64,000 nt of DNA from contig JADJRD010000001.1 of the NCBI GenBank assembly GCA_016712405.1, positions 620,001-684,000 on the forward strand. Direction: 5' to 3'. Positions within the stretch are counted from its first letter, which is position 1. The number at the start of each line of letters is the position of its first letter. The stretch is from Cellvibrio sp. (GTDB lineage Bacteria; Pseudomonadota; Gammaproteobacteria; Pseudomonadales; Cellvibrionaceae). Under the pieces are notes generated by a model that saw only the letters and a program-made list of their open reading frames with translations, was not told the origin of the DNA and searched no databases. Positions 50,040 through 59,149 of this stretch are shown in pieces. A program made the position numbers and the translations under genes.

Positions 50040-50471
50040 TTAATGACAGGGAACAAGGTAAAGCTTTTGCGTTACCCTGGCTGGTGTTAATTGCGTATTG
50101 GTTGATGTGGGTTGGAAATAAATTTTTTCAGGAGGAAAGATACCGACTAGTAGTTGGTTCATCATATACAGATTAATACCGGAGCCACTGGATGGTGAAT
50201 GAAAGCGCCTTTCAAAAACGCGTCCTTTTGAATCAATTAAAAAACTATAGGATATTTGAGCATCATTATCTGGATCGATAGGGAGAGCATCCATAACCTT
50301 ACATTCTCCTTTTGCATTCTGAATTTGTATATTCTCTGGACTGTAATCGCCCGACCAAAATTGTTTTGCCTTATTTACATCAGCCAGGATAGGCTGCTGA
50401 TTTAGTACTGGAACAGTGCTGCAGCCCACTGCCGACAGCAAAACAATCAGCATCAGAATTTTTTTATGCAT
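50040..50471 (-). CDS. Small lipoprotein, TonB-C-terminus-like
   Basis: The signal LIVLLSAVGCSTVP has a lipobox with Cys. The mature part includes AQISYSFLIDSKGRVFERRF and a Pro-containing end, which resembles the C-terminal domain of TonB-type proteins in pattern. It is likely anchored in the outer or inner membrane. It lies 23 bases before the candidate immunity gene and heads the distal half of the RTX operon. It may help the RTX protein cross or attach at the outer membrane, but no function is proven. Confidence 0.72.
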   Translation of the reverse strand: MHKKILMLIVLLSAVGCSTVPVLNQQPILADVNKAKQFWSGDYSPENIQIQNAKGECKVMDALPIDPDNDAQISYSFLIDSKGRVFERRFHSPSSGSGINLYMMNQLLVGIFPPEKIYFQPTSTNTQLTPARVTQKLYLVPCH

Positions 50472-50670
50472 AGCCTACACCCTCACGAAAAATGAGCTTA
50501 GTTAAGAATGAATATTCAAGCTTATGAAAATATAAAAAGAGAAAACATCCATTTGCACATCCAAGTTAATTGAGAAGGGTGATTCACAACCGGTTTCCAT
50601 TGACTATTTTGGGTTGTTTAAATTTTTATGGATCATAACAATACTGCTTTTAAAAAGTAAATACTGAGCC

Positions 50671-52263
50671 TTATCCAATACCAAATGAGTCTGAAGCCAA
50701 AGGCTGATTCCAACACGGAATGAGTCTGAAGTACGGATAATGTCAGGATGAAAGCCATCATGACACTCAAACAGCTCAACACGATTGATCAAATAGAACA
50801 ATTTTTAGGCGGATCACAAGCCTGCGTTTATGAAATTGCCGACGGCAAAGAAAGTGCTTATCGGTGGATCGAACAGGCATTAAAACAATGTCGCTACCCG
50901 CAGCTCAACAAACATGACAAAGGTGTTGTACGACGTTATTTAGTCAAAATCAGCGGCTACTCCCGGCAGCAAATCACACGATTAATTCAGCAATATGTTA
51001 AAACCCGACAAGTCATTCTTCGTCATAAAAGACCGTCAGGATTTTCACGTCGTTACACTGATGAGGATATTGCACGATTGGCAGAATTGGATGAGTTACA
51101 CGAAACACCTTGCGGTGCGATGATACGGAAATTTTGTGAGCGGGCGTATCAACAAGGAGATAGTCGCTATGAGCGATTGAGTGTGATATCGATCAGTCAT
51201 ATTTACAATCTTCGATCGTCAACGGCGTATCAACAACAGCGTCGTCATTTTACCAAAACGCAATCGAAAAAATCGTCAATTGGCGAGCGACGAAAACCGA
51301 CACCGAACGGGCATCCGGGTTATTTACGAGTGGATACGGTTCATCAGGGCGATCAGGATAAGCGCAAAGGTGTTTATCACATTAATTTAGTTGATGAAAT
51401 CAGACAGTTTGAAATATGTTTTGCGGTTGAAAAGATCAGTGAGCAATTTTTGATTGGGGGACTTGAGCAGGCTATGGCGTATTTGCCCTTTAAAATAAAG
51501 GGTTTTCACTCAGACAATGGTTCTGAATATATCAATAAAAATGTGTCGCGCTTGCTGGACAAGCTGCGCATTGAATTTACCAAATCACGCTCCAAGCAAA
51601 GTAATGATAACGCCTTAGTTGAAAGTAAAAACGGATCTATTATTCGAAAGCATTTTGGCTACAGTTATATTCCGCAACATTTCGCATCAATCATTAATCA
51701 AAAAATTCAGGAACCTTTGTACCGTTATTTAAATTTTCATCGTTCTTGTTTTTTTCCGATTACAGTGATGGATGAAAAAGGTAAGCAGCGAAAACATTAT
51801 CCCTATAAAACCTTATCAACTCCTTACGAAAAATTGATTTCTTTGGAAAATTATTCGCAGTATTTGAAAGAGGGTGTTACGGTTGAATCATTGCAACGTT
51901 ATGCATATGAATACACTGATCATCAGGCTGCATCAGCATTGAAAAAAGCAAAACAGGATGTGCTTCAACGCATTATCAAACAATCCGCGGGAATAATAAA
52001 AAAAGAAAAAACAGCAATGGCAGATGGCTCTGTGTGGATAAGCCGTGAATGTCCTGCGGAGCGTGTGGACAACAGGGGAAAACGCCAAGCGTTTCCACAC
52101 TGTTGCCCACACTCATTCACCCCTTACCCACACGCCACCATGCGATATCCTGCAATTTTGCAGGTGCTTCAACAGGGCCATACAGGTAAAATAAGTGCTC
52201 CCATTAACCAATGTCATTGTCTGAGTGCTTTCTGAGCTTCAGACTCATTTCGGGATTGGAAAA
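50671..52263 (+). mobile_element. Insertion sequence with rve-type DDE transposase
   Basis: The ends are imperfect inverted repeats: TCCAATACCAAATGAGTCTG on the left against TCCAATCCCGAAATGAGTCT (complement of the right end), each continuing to GAAGC. The block AATGAGTCTGAAG is repeated once more inside the left end at 50724. No clear target duplication is seen. It has inserted between hlyD and the lipoprotein gene, opposite to the operon's direction. Confidence 0.75.
50748..52235 (+). CDS. Transposase with integrase (rve) catalytic core
   Basis: An N-terminal HTH region (VKISGYSRQQITRLIQQYV) precedes a DDE core: Asp in YLRVDTVHQGDQ, Asp in FHSDNGSEYIN, Glu in NDNALVESKNGS. It resembles IS481/IS3-like integrase-core transposases, though the exact IS family is not clear to me. 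The last 60-70 residues are Cys/His/Pro-rich and unlike a fold; they may be readthrough into terminal DNA, with TGTGGA-type repeats. ATG at 50760 (MTLKQLN) is an alternative start. Confidence 0.82.
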   Translation: MKAIMTLKQLNTIDQIEQFLGGSQACVYEIADGKESAYRWIEQALKQCRYPQLNKHDKGVVRRYLVKISGYSRQQITRLIQQYVKTRQVILRHKRPSGFSRRYTDEDIARLAELDELHETPCGAMIRKFCERAYQQGDSRYERLSVISISHIYNLRSSTAYQQQRRHFTKTQSKKSSIGERRKPTPNGHPGYLRVDTVHQGDQDKRKGVYHINLVDEIRQFEICFAVEKISEQFLIGGLEQAMAYLPFKIKGFHSDNGSEYINKNVSRLLDKLRIEFTKSRSKQSNDNALVESKNGSIIRKHFGYSYIPQHFASIINQKIQEPLYRYLNFHRSCFFPITVMDEKGKQRKHYPYKTLSTPYEKLISLENYSQYLKEGVTVESLQRYAYEYTDHQAASALKKAKQDVLQRIIKQSAGIIKKEKTAMADGSVWISRECPAERVDNRGKRQAFPHCCPHSFTPYPHATMRYPAILQVLQQGHTGKISAPINQCHCLSAF

Positions 52264-52284
52264 TACTTACTGCCAAATAAATTT

Positions 52285-53709
52285 TTATCGTTCACGAATG
52301 CTCTCCTGCTTATACCTTAACAATGGCGAAAGAAAATATTCGATGACTCTGCGTTGTGTGGTTTTGACTTCGGCTGTGACTGCCATGCCGGGGATAAGTT
52401 TCACGTCTTTATTTTCTACGCGAATCGTATTTTGATGCATTTTTAAATGCATGGCATAAACCAAACCTTGTTTTTCGTAGAGTATGGCATCTTCGGAAAT
52501 GTGAGTGACGGTTGCATCGATCAAACCGTATTTAGTGAAGGGAAAGGTATGTATTTTAATTTCGGCGAGCATATCTTTTTCAACAAAGCCTATGTCCTGA
52601 TTGGTTAACATCACCTGCACTTCCAAAGTTTCTTCTTCAGGAACCAGAATCATAAGTTCCTGCGCTTCGGTCACAATGCCGCCGATGGTATTCACTTTTA
52701 ATTGTTGTACATAACCTGAAACGGGAGCATAGAGAATTTGTTTATTGTTAATATCCGTTGCTTTAACCAATTCTTCATTGAGTGTGGTGAGCTGATGACG
52801 GGTTTCGGCGATTTGGATTAAAAGCTTGCTTTGGTTATCCGCTTTTAATGCATTGATTTGCTGTTCTACTTCGGCAATCGCCGCATTAATTTGTTGCTGC
52901 ATTTGTTGTTGTGCGGCTAAATCCTGAAAACGCTCGATACGTTGCTGCTCCAAATCCAAATATTCAGCTTCAGACACCATATTCTTTTGATACAAACCTG
53001 CCAGGGCTTCGGCACGTTTGGTAATCATAGGCAAGGTTTGTTGCAATTTTTTGATGGTTTCCTGATTGGCAACTTTTTCGCTTTTGACTTTCGCCAGCGA
53101 ACTTTGCAAGCCTGAAAGCTGCGCTTGGTATTGCTGCCATTGTTCCCAGGTTTTTTGTTGGTGGAGCAACAATTCTGCTTCTGTTAATTGAATTGATTGG
53201 GTGAGTTGCAATTGAATATCAGCAGATGATTTAACAGAAGGCAATTTTTCCGGGTGCATCATCAAATGCTGAAGAAATTCAGCGCTCGCCAAATTTAAAC
53301 TGGCATTGCGCAATTCTTGTTGCATACGGACTTGATCGGCAGCCGTCACCGTTTGATCCAACTCAATCAGTGCATCACCTTTCTGAACAAATTGCCCATC
53401 CTTAACATGAATCGCTTTAACGAAACCTTTAGTTAAAGGTTGAATTTGTTTCACACGACTACCGGGAATAATTTTACCTTCGGCTGAAGCAACTATATCC
53501 ACCTTGCCAAATATTGCCCACAATAAAGTAATCACGAATAACGCCATTAATACTTTCGCTAACCAACGCATTAAAGGATTGGGAGGTGATTCCTGAATTT
53601 CCAAAGCTGCTGGCAGAAACTCGGATAAGGTTTTTTCTTTTGCGCCATCGCCTAAAGTTGCACGATTTTTCCAAGCATCCAACAATAATTGCCACCACTT
53701 ATTCATCAT
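52285..53709 (-). CDS. hlyD: Type I secretion membrane fusion protein (HlyD family)
   Basis: The HlyD-type adaptor has a short cytosolic N terminus, one membrane helix (LAKVLMALFVITLLWAIFG), a lipoyl-like half (ASAEGKIIPGSRVKQIQPL, GFVKAIHVKDGQFVQKGD), a long coiled coil (about residues 130-320) and a beta-barrel C-terminal part (VQVMLTNQDIGFVEKDML). It links the ABC exporter to a TolC-type outer-membrane channel; no tolC gene is in this window. It overlaps hlyB by about 11 bases. Confidence 0.93.
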   Translation of the reverse strand: MMNKWWQLLLDAWKNRATLGDGAKEKTLSEFLPAALEIQESPPNPLMRWLAKVLMALFVITLLWAIFGKVDIVASAEGKIIPGSRVKQIQPLTKGFVKAIHVKDGQFVQKGDALIELDQTVTAADQVRMQQELRNASLNLASAEFLQHLMMHPEKLPSVKSSADIQLQLTQSIQLTEAELLLHQQKTWEQWQQYQAQLSGLQSSLAKVKSEKVANQETIKKLQQTLPMITKRAEALAGLYQKNMVSEAEYLDLEQQRIERFQDLAAQQQMQQQINAAIAEVEQQINALKADNQSKLLIQIAETRHQLTTLNEELVKATDINNKQILYAPVSGYVQQLKVNTIGGIVTEAQELMILVPEEETLEVQVMLTNQDIGFVEKDMLAEIKIHTFPFTKYGLIDATVTHISEDAILYEKQGLVYAMHLKMHQNTIRVENKDVKLIPGMAVTAEVKTTQRRVIEYFLSPLLRYKQESIRER

Positions 53710-55850
53710 TCACCCCATGACTGATATGAGGTGCTTGTTGATAGCCTTGCAATTGTGCGTAATAACCTTTCAATTGCATTAACTCATGATGATTTCCCTG
53801 TTCAATAATACGACCCTTATTCATCACTAAAATCCGGTTACAAATTCTGACTGTACTTAATCGATGCGCAATAATAAAAACTGTACGGCCTTTACAAATT
53901 TCTGCCATGTTATCTTGAATGATTCGTTCAGATTCATAATCGAGAGCACTGGTTGCCTCATCAAAAATCAATACACGCGGATTGGATAAAAGTGCGCGGG
54001 CAATGGCCAAACGTTGACGCTGACCACCGGATAAATTACTACCCTGCTCACCAATCATAGTGTCATAGGCATCTGGCAAGTCGACAATAAATTCATGGGC
54101 GCCAGCCAATTTGGCAACACGAACAATATGTTCCATAGGAGCTGCGGGATTGGTCAGTGCGATATTCTCACGAACAGTTTGATTGAATAAAAAGTTTTCT
54201 TGCAGTACGACACCTATATTACGACGCAACCAAGCGGTATCCACCATTGCCAAATCAACGCCATCCATTAATACACGGCCAGATTCCGGAATATGCAAAC
54301 GTTGAATTAATTTTGTCAGCGTACTTTTGCCAGAGCCTGAACGGCCGACAATACCAATAATTTCACCCGGTTTAACTTGCAGATTAAAATCATCCAACAC
54401 CACTGGGCTTTGATGATGATAACGAAAACGCACATGCTCAAAAGTTACCCGCCCTTCAACCGATGGTAAGGTAGAACGATTAGGGTTATATCCAGGCTCA
54501 CGAGGTGTATTTAAAATATCGCCCAAGCGCGCAATGGAAATACCCGCTTGCTGAAAGTCTTGCCACAACTGAACCAATTTTAAAATCGGACCGCTGACGC
54601 GCCCTGCTAACATATTAAACGCAATTAATTCACCGACAGTTAACTCACCGGCAATAACCAAATGAGCGCCCCACCAGATGATTCCCAGCATCATTAATTT
54701 ATTAATTAACCCGGCAATTTGATTGGCAATATTGCCCAAATTTTGGCTGCGAAATGATGCACTGACATAATTCGCTAATTGATCTTCCCACTTGCGTTGC
54801 ATTTGTGGCTCAACGGCTAGCGCCTTTACAGTCTGCACACCCGTTACTGATTCTGTTAGAAATGCTGTATTAATCGCACCATGTTTAAATTTTTCATCCA
54901 ATCGATGGCGCAATATAGGTGTGATAAAAACGGAGAGGAGTATGTAACAAGGAATAGTAACCGCAACTACCGTGAATAAAGTTTTACTGTAAAACCACAT
55001 CACAATTAAAAATACGATAGTGAAAGTTAAATCCAACACCAGAGTTAAGGCTGTCCCTGTAATAAAATTACGAATGGTATCCAGCTCATGAACACGTGCT
55101 ACATTCTGCCCCACTTGTCGTGCTTCAAAATAGGACATAGGCAAAGCAATCAAATGATGAAATAACCGTGCACCTAACTCCACATCGACACGGCTGGTGG
55201 TATGCGACATCAAATAACTGCGAATACCCCCTAGCAATGCTTCGAAAATAGCAATCGCAAAAAAACCAAATGCAATCACATCTAAAGTGCTAAAACCGCG
55301 ATGAACCAACACTTTGTCCATCACCACTTGAAATAGAAGGGGCGTAATTAAACCAAACAATTGCAGGAAAAATGATGCAAGAATGACCTCGCCAAATAAT
55401 TTTCGATATTTAATGATCGAAGGAATAAACCAGGTGATATCAAACTTTTGTTGAAGACTTTCACGCAACCCCGTACGTCGGGAAAGAAAAATAATATCGC
55501 CAGACCAAAACGATAAGAATTCGTCGAGATCAATCTGTTTTGGGCGTTTGCTCACGCAGATCATGAATTAATATTTTATCAATTTTATTATTATCAACAC
55601 TTAATTTGGCCAGAATTAGATATTGGTCATCTTTGGTTTTGATAATAGCCGGTAAGTTGGCTTTGATCAGGTCATTATCAGACAAACGGGTTTCTTTGGC
55701 TTTAAATCCAAGTGATTTGGCAGCGCGAAGGATATCTGGAGAAGCAAAAGCTTTACCTGGTACACCAAACTGATGCGTCAGTTGTTGAATATCAACGGGA
55801 ATTTGATGAAAAGCCGTTAACGCAGCAAGGCAATGTAACCCTGTATCCAT
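53699..55850 (-). CDS. hlyB: Type I secretion ABC exporter (HlyB family), one-base shift near 55538
   Basis: Removing one A/T from the four-base run at 55538-55541 joins two frames into 716 residues. An N-terminal C39-like domain (MDTGLHCLAALTAFHQIPVD) has Thr where active C39 peptidases have Cys, so it binds but does not cut substrates, as in HlyB. The membrane domain (FLQLFGLITPLLFQVVMDKV, LVHRGFSTLDVI) and ATPase domain follow: Walker A GRSGSGKST, signature LSGGQRQRLAIARALL, Walker B VLIFDEATSALD. It closely resembles E. coli HlyB. It powers export of the downstream RTX protein. Confidence 0.93.
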
Positions 55851-56028
55851 GGTCGATTGAAGCTCATAATAATTGTTGTCGCGATATTAATCAGGTAAAA
55901 AATTGAAAGCAACCACAAACAAAGCTTTGCACAAGAGAAAATTTGAAATTTAGATAATTGTCACAACCTAAAGGCCACTAGATGCTCGCGAGCATGACAA
56001 ATGATTTAAGGTAAAAATCTCACTAAAG

Positions 56029-56063
56029 AAAAAGCCGCAAAATAAACATTTTGCGGCTTTTTT
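56029..56063 (-). terminator. Terminator of tig
   Basis: AAAAAGCCGCAAAAT pairs with ATTTTGCGGCTTTTT around a short loop, with T runs both ways. It is the upstream member of the duplicated pair that brackets the RTX island. The 178 bases between it and hlyB presumably hold the hlyB promoter; no strong boxes are seen. Confidence 0.88.
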
Positions 56064-56081
56064 AAACGATTACTTTATTAA

Positions 56082-57395
56082 TTAGCGCTGCGCCTTCTCT
56101 TTAATCACATCATCATAATTAGATGCAAGATCAGAGACTTTGGCTTTAGACACAATGTAATCAACAACCTGATCTTCCAATACCGCTGATTCAACACCCG
56201 CCATCAACTCGCGATTGCTATTGTAATAATCAATAACTTCTTGAGGTTGTTCATAGGTGGAAGCAATCTCTTCAATTTTAGATTTAATCAGTTTTGCATC
56301 AGGTCTAATTTTAGCGTCTTTAACGATTTCGCCCACAATCAAACCTAAAGTCACGCGACGATTGGCTTCTTCTTGGAACATAGTGTCCGGAAGCAAACTT
56401 CTCACATCAAAGTTTTGTTTTTGTCCGCCAAAACGCTGCATCATTTGTTCACGCAGCAAATTGATTTCGTTAGCAACCAAAGCTTTGGGAACATCTACCA
56501 TATGGGATGATATCAACACTTCCATTACTTGGGTTTTGATTTTAGCTTTCAATGCATTGTTCAGTTCACGTTCCATGTTGGATTTAACTTCTGCACGGAA
56601 CTTGGCGAGATCGCCACCAAAAACACCAAACTTGTCGAAGAAAGCTTGATCCAATGCTGGCAATTCTGCTTCTGAAACACTGTTCAAGGTGATTTTGAAC
56701 TCAGCAGCAGCGCCTTTTAACTCTTCTGATTGATAATCTTCAGGGAAGGTGACAGAGATAGTTTTTTCTTCTCCAGTTTTCATACCCACGATCCCTTCTT
56801 CAAAACCAGGGATCATAGATTTGGAACCTAAAATTAACTTCTGGTTATCCGCCTTACCACCGGCAAACTCGACACCCTCTTTGGTGCCTACAAAATTGAT
56901 ATTCACTTGATCGCCATCAGCGGCAGCACGATCAGCTGATTTCCATGTAGCTTGTGCTTTACGCAAAGTTTCGACCATGGTATCGAGATCAGCTTCGGTT
57001 ACTTCTGCTGTGTGGCGAGTCAGTTCGTAAGCGGCCATATCAGCTAACGCAACAGATGGGTAAACCTCAAAAACAGCAACATATTCAAGATCTTTGCCTG
57101 GCGCCAATTGCTTGGGCTCTATGGAAGGCTGCCCTGCCGGCTTTAGATTTTCTTTTTGTGCGGCAGCGTAGAAAGAACGACTGATAACATCACCCACTAC
57201 TTCCTGACGAATACCTGCACCGTAACGTTGTTTAACAACAGACACTGGCACTTTGCCTTTACGGAAACCCTTGATACTCACATTGCGAGCAGCCTGCTTG
57301 ATACGATTTTCTACTTCGTTGTCGACTTGCTCGGCTGGTACGCCAACTGTCAGGCGACGTTCCAATCCAGAGGTTGTTTCAAGTGAAACCTGCAT
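56082..57395 (-). CDS. tig: Trigger factor
   Basis: Trigger factor is the ribosome-bound chaperone and prolyl isomerase. The ribosome-binding loop GFRKGKVPVSVV is at the N terminus; the FKBP domain includes DGDQVNINFVGTKEGVEFAGG and LGSKSMIPGFEEGIVGMKTGEEK; the C-terminal helical domain follows. The 437-residue length is normal. In most relatives clpP follows directly downstream. Confidence 0.96.
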   Translation of the reverse strand: MQVSLETTSGLERRLTVGVPAEQVDNEVENRIKQAARNVSIKGFRKGKVPVSVVKQRYGAGIRQEVVGDVISRSFYAAAQKENLKPAGQPSIEPKQLAPGKDLEYVAVFEVYPSVALADMAAYELTRHTAEVTEADLDTMVETLRKAQATWKSADRAAADGDQVNINFVGTKEGVEFAGGKADNQKLILGSKSMIPGFEEGIVGMKTGEEKTISVTFPEDYQSEELKGAAAEFKITLNSVSEAELPALDQAFFDKFGVFGGDLAKFRAEVKSNMERELNNALKAKIKTQVMEVLISSHMVDVPKALVANEINLLREQMMQRFGGQKQNFDVRSLLPDTMFQEEANRRVTLGLIVGEIVKDAKIRPDAKLIKSKIEEIASTYEQPQEVIDYYNSNRELMAGVESAVLEDQVVDYIVSKAKVSDLASNYDDVIKEKAQR

Positions 57396-57466
57396 ATGTG
57401 CCTCGTAAAATAACTAGTGATTTACCACATGAATATGCACTCGCGTGCGGAATTCTGCCTAATTTA

Positions 57467-57551
57467 TGGTGCGGACGGAGAGACTCGAACTCTCACACCT
57501 CACGGCGCCAGAACCTAAACCTGGTGTGTCTACCAATTTCACCACGTCCGC
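57467..57551 (-). tRNA. tRNA-Leu (TAG)
   Basis: The 85-base gene has acceptor GCGGACG/CGTCCGC, a D loop with GAAATTGGTAGACAC, anticodon TAG in CAGGTTTAGGTTCTG, a class II variable arm (GGCGCCGTGAGGTGT) and an encoded CCA. It lies upstream of tig. The 168 bases from here to the M23 gene hold nothing I can name. Confidence 0.96.
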
Positions 57552-57719
57552 AAAAAACCCTTTCAGGGTCACTGGCAAAGCAATATCTAACCTATTGATT
57601 TCTATATTGTTTTATAAAATGCAATCAAGCTGGATACGCGAAGGGTGCGAATTTTGCCACACTAGGCCGTTCAGCATCAACCGGAATCTTCAAGCGGAAC
57701 TCATGTTTTATATGAATCA

Positions 57720-58598
57720 TCAAATCTCACACAACTTCTGTGCAAACTTTGGAGTGAAAAGACTGCCGTCAGAGGCTTTAAATTGGAAGGGAATGGATTC
57801 CGCTTTCAAGCCTGAATTCCGATGAATCACAAAATGTAGATGTGGGCCTGATGAATAACCGGATGATCCGGATTTCGCCAAGACATCACCCACCTCGACT
57901 TTATCGCCCAGTTTCACGGCAGCAGAGCCTAGTAAAATATGTGCGTAAAGCGCCCAAGTACCGTCTTCATGATAAACCTGAATAAAGTTTGCTTTATCCA
58001 GAAAAAAATTATCAATGCCACCCAATGCATAATCATCTTTTACACCCACCACCACCCCTGCTCTGGCCGCCTTAATTGCTGTCCCTACATTAGCGGCAAT
58101 ATCAACCGCATATTGGCTTTGTGGATGCTGATGTGAAAACCTGCCGTTAAACGACTGGGAAATTTGCGGGCACAAACTGACATCGATGGGCAGTTCATAT
58201 TCCTGATTTGAGGGGCGTTGTTTGTGATTACCCAAAAACCAGGCATAAGCAAAGTCATTTTTATCTTCTGCTGTCGGTAAAATTTTTTGAGATGATCGTG
58301 GTTCAACTACCCAATCTTGAGACTCTACATCAGTTTTGGATTTTTTTATTGAGAGCTGCACCGGTGCGTAAAATTTATTTTCAGCCATCAACCAAGTAGA
58401 TTCATTTTCTGTTTGAGTAAACAAACGAAACAACACTTCTTTTTCTTTGGTTTTTTTGTAATTTACAGCTTCTAGATTTTTTGCAGCCGAGGGCTTATCG
58501 GTATAATGCCAGTGCCCTTTTTCGTCTTGATACTTATAAATATTTGCCCAAACACCTGAAGATATGACAAGCAACCCTAAAAAACTTATCCCCTTCAT
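57720..58598 (-). CDS. Periplasmic M23-family peptidase with DUF4124 domain
   Basis: A signal peptide (LGLLVISSGVWAN) is followed by a DUF4124 segment (IYKYQDEKGHWHYTDKPSA) and a C-terminal LytM/M23 domain. Zn ligands are likely in FSHQHPQSQYAVDIA (His with the shifted spacing of the subfamily, and Asp), and in GPHLHFVIH (His-x-His). It probably cleaves peptidoglycan cross-bridges or acts as an activator of amidases. It lies divergently from nothing; the next gene upstream reads the same way. Confidence 0.87.
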   Translation of the reverse strand: MKGISFLGLLVISSGVWANIYKYQDEKGHWHYTDKPSAAKNLEAVNYKKTKEKEVLFRLFTQTENESTWLMAENKFYAPVQLSIKKSKTDVESQDWVVEPRSSQKILPTAEDKNDFAYAWFLGNHKQRPSNQEYELPIDVSLCPQISQSFNGRFSHQHPQSQYAVDIAANVGTAIKAARAGVVVGVKDDYALGGIDNFFLDKANFIQVYHEDGTWALYAHILLGSAAVKLGDKVEVGDVLAKSGSSGYSSGPHLHFVIHRNSGLKAESIPFQFKASDGSLFTPKFAQKLCEI

Positions 58599-58611
58599 GA
58601 GAATACCCTAA

Positions 58612-59149
58612 TCAGAACTCTGCCAACACAACTCGCTGCCTTTGCGTCAGCAGCATAAACTCCTGAATTATTTTTTCCAAATCATCCAGCGACAATAATT
58701 CAACCTCTTCAATCATCACAACAGGAATTTGATTGTCATCAAGAACAAAAGCTTTTGCTTCCTTCTGTGGTGATTCTGAAAGTGTTAAATCATCTATAGC
58801 AGCCTGCAAACGACACAACCATGAACCTCGAGCGGCCTGCAAATCAATTAGTTCTTCAACTACCTGAGAATGAAGATTTTGTGCAATTAACTCGTTTTTT
58901 AAATCTTGTAAAGACTGAATCTGAAAAGCATTTTTGAGTCGACTATAGGAACCCAATTCGCGCCAATAAAACATCAGAGCCAGATGCAAATGCATTAAAA
59001 CTGAATTTATTAAGGCATCATGCTGCAAAGGAGACGCAAAGTCTTGCGAGAGTTTGTGCGCTTGTTGCAGCAAAAAACGCGACTGCAACAAGCGCTGATT
59101 AACGCGGGAAAAATCACTGACTTTATTTACTGACATTCCATTTGCCATT
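58612..59149 (-). CDS. DUF6586-like protein next to topA
   Basis: A helical protein of about 175-180 residues with SRVNQRLLQSRFLLQQAHKL and a C-terminal FMLLTQRQRVVLAEF. In Pseudomonas a gene of this type also lies directly behind topA. Either ATG 59149 (overlapping topA by 27 bases) or 59137 fits the start. Function is unknown. Confidence 0.75.

Noticed and set aside
50604..50801. Minus-strand open frame of 65 codons over the IS left end
   Set aside because: It spans the IS boundary and resembles nothing; a chance frame.
55851..56028. Possible promoter TTGCTT...TAATAT before hlyB
   Set aside because: The boxes match the consensus too poorly to call.
38565..56063. Duplicated terminators as integrase attachment sites
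   Set aside because: No integrase gene lies in the island and the repeats are terminators, so recombination or duplication is simpler.
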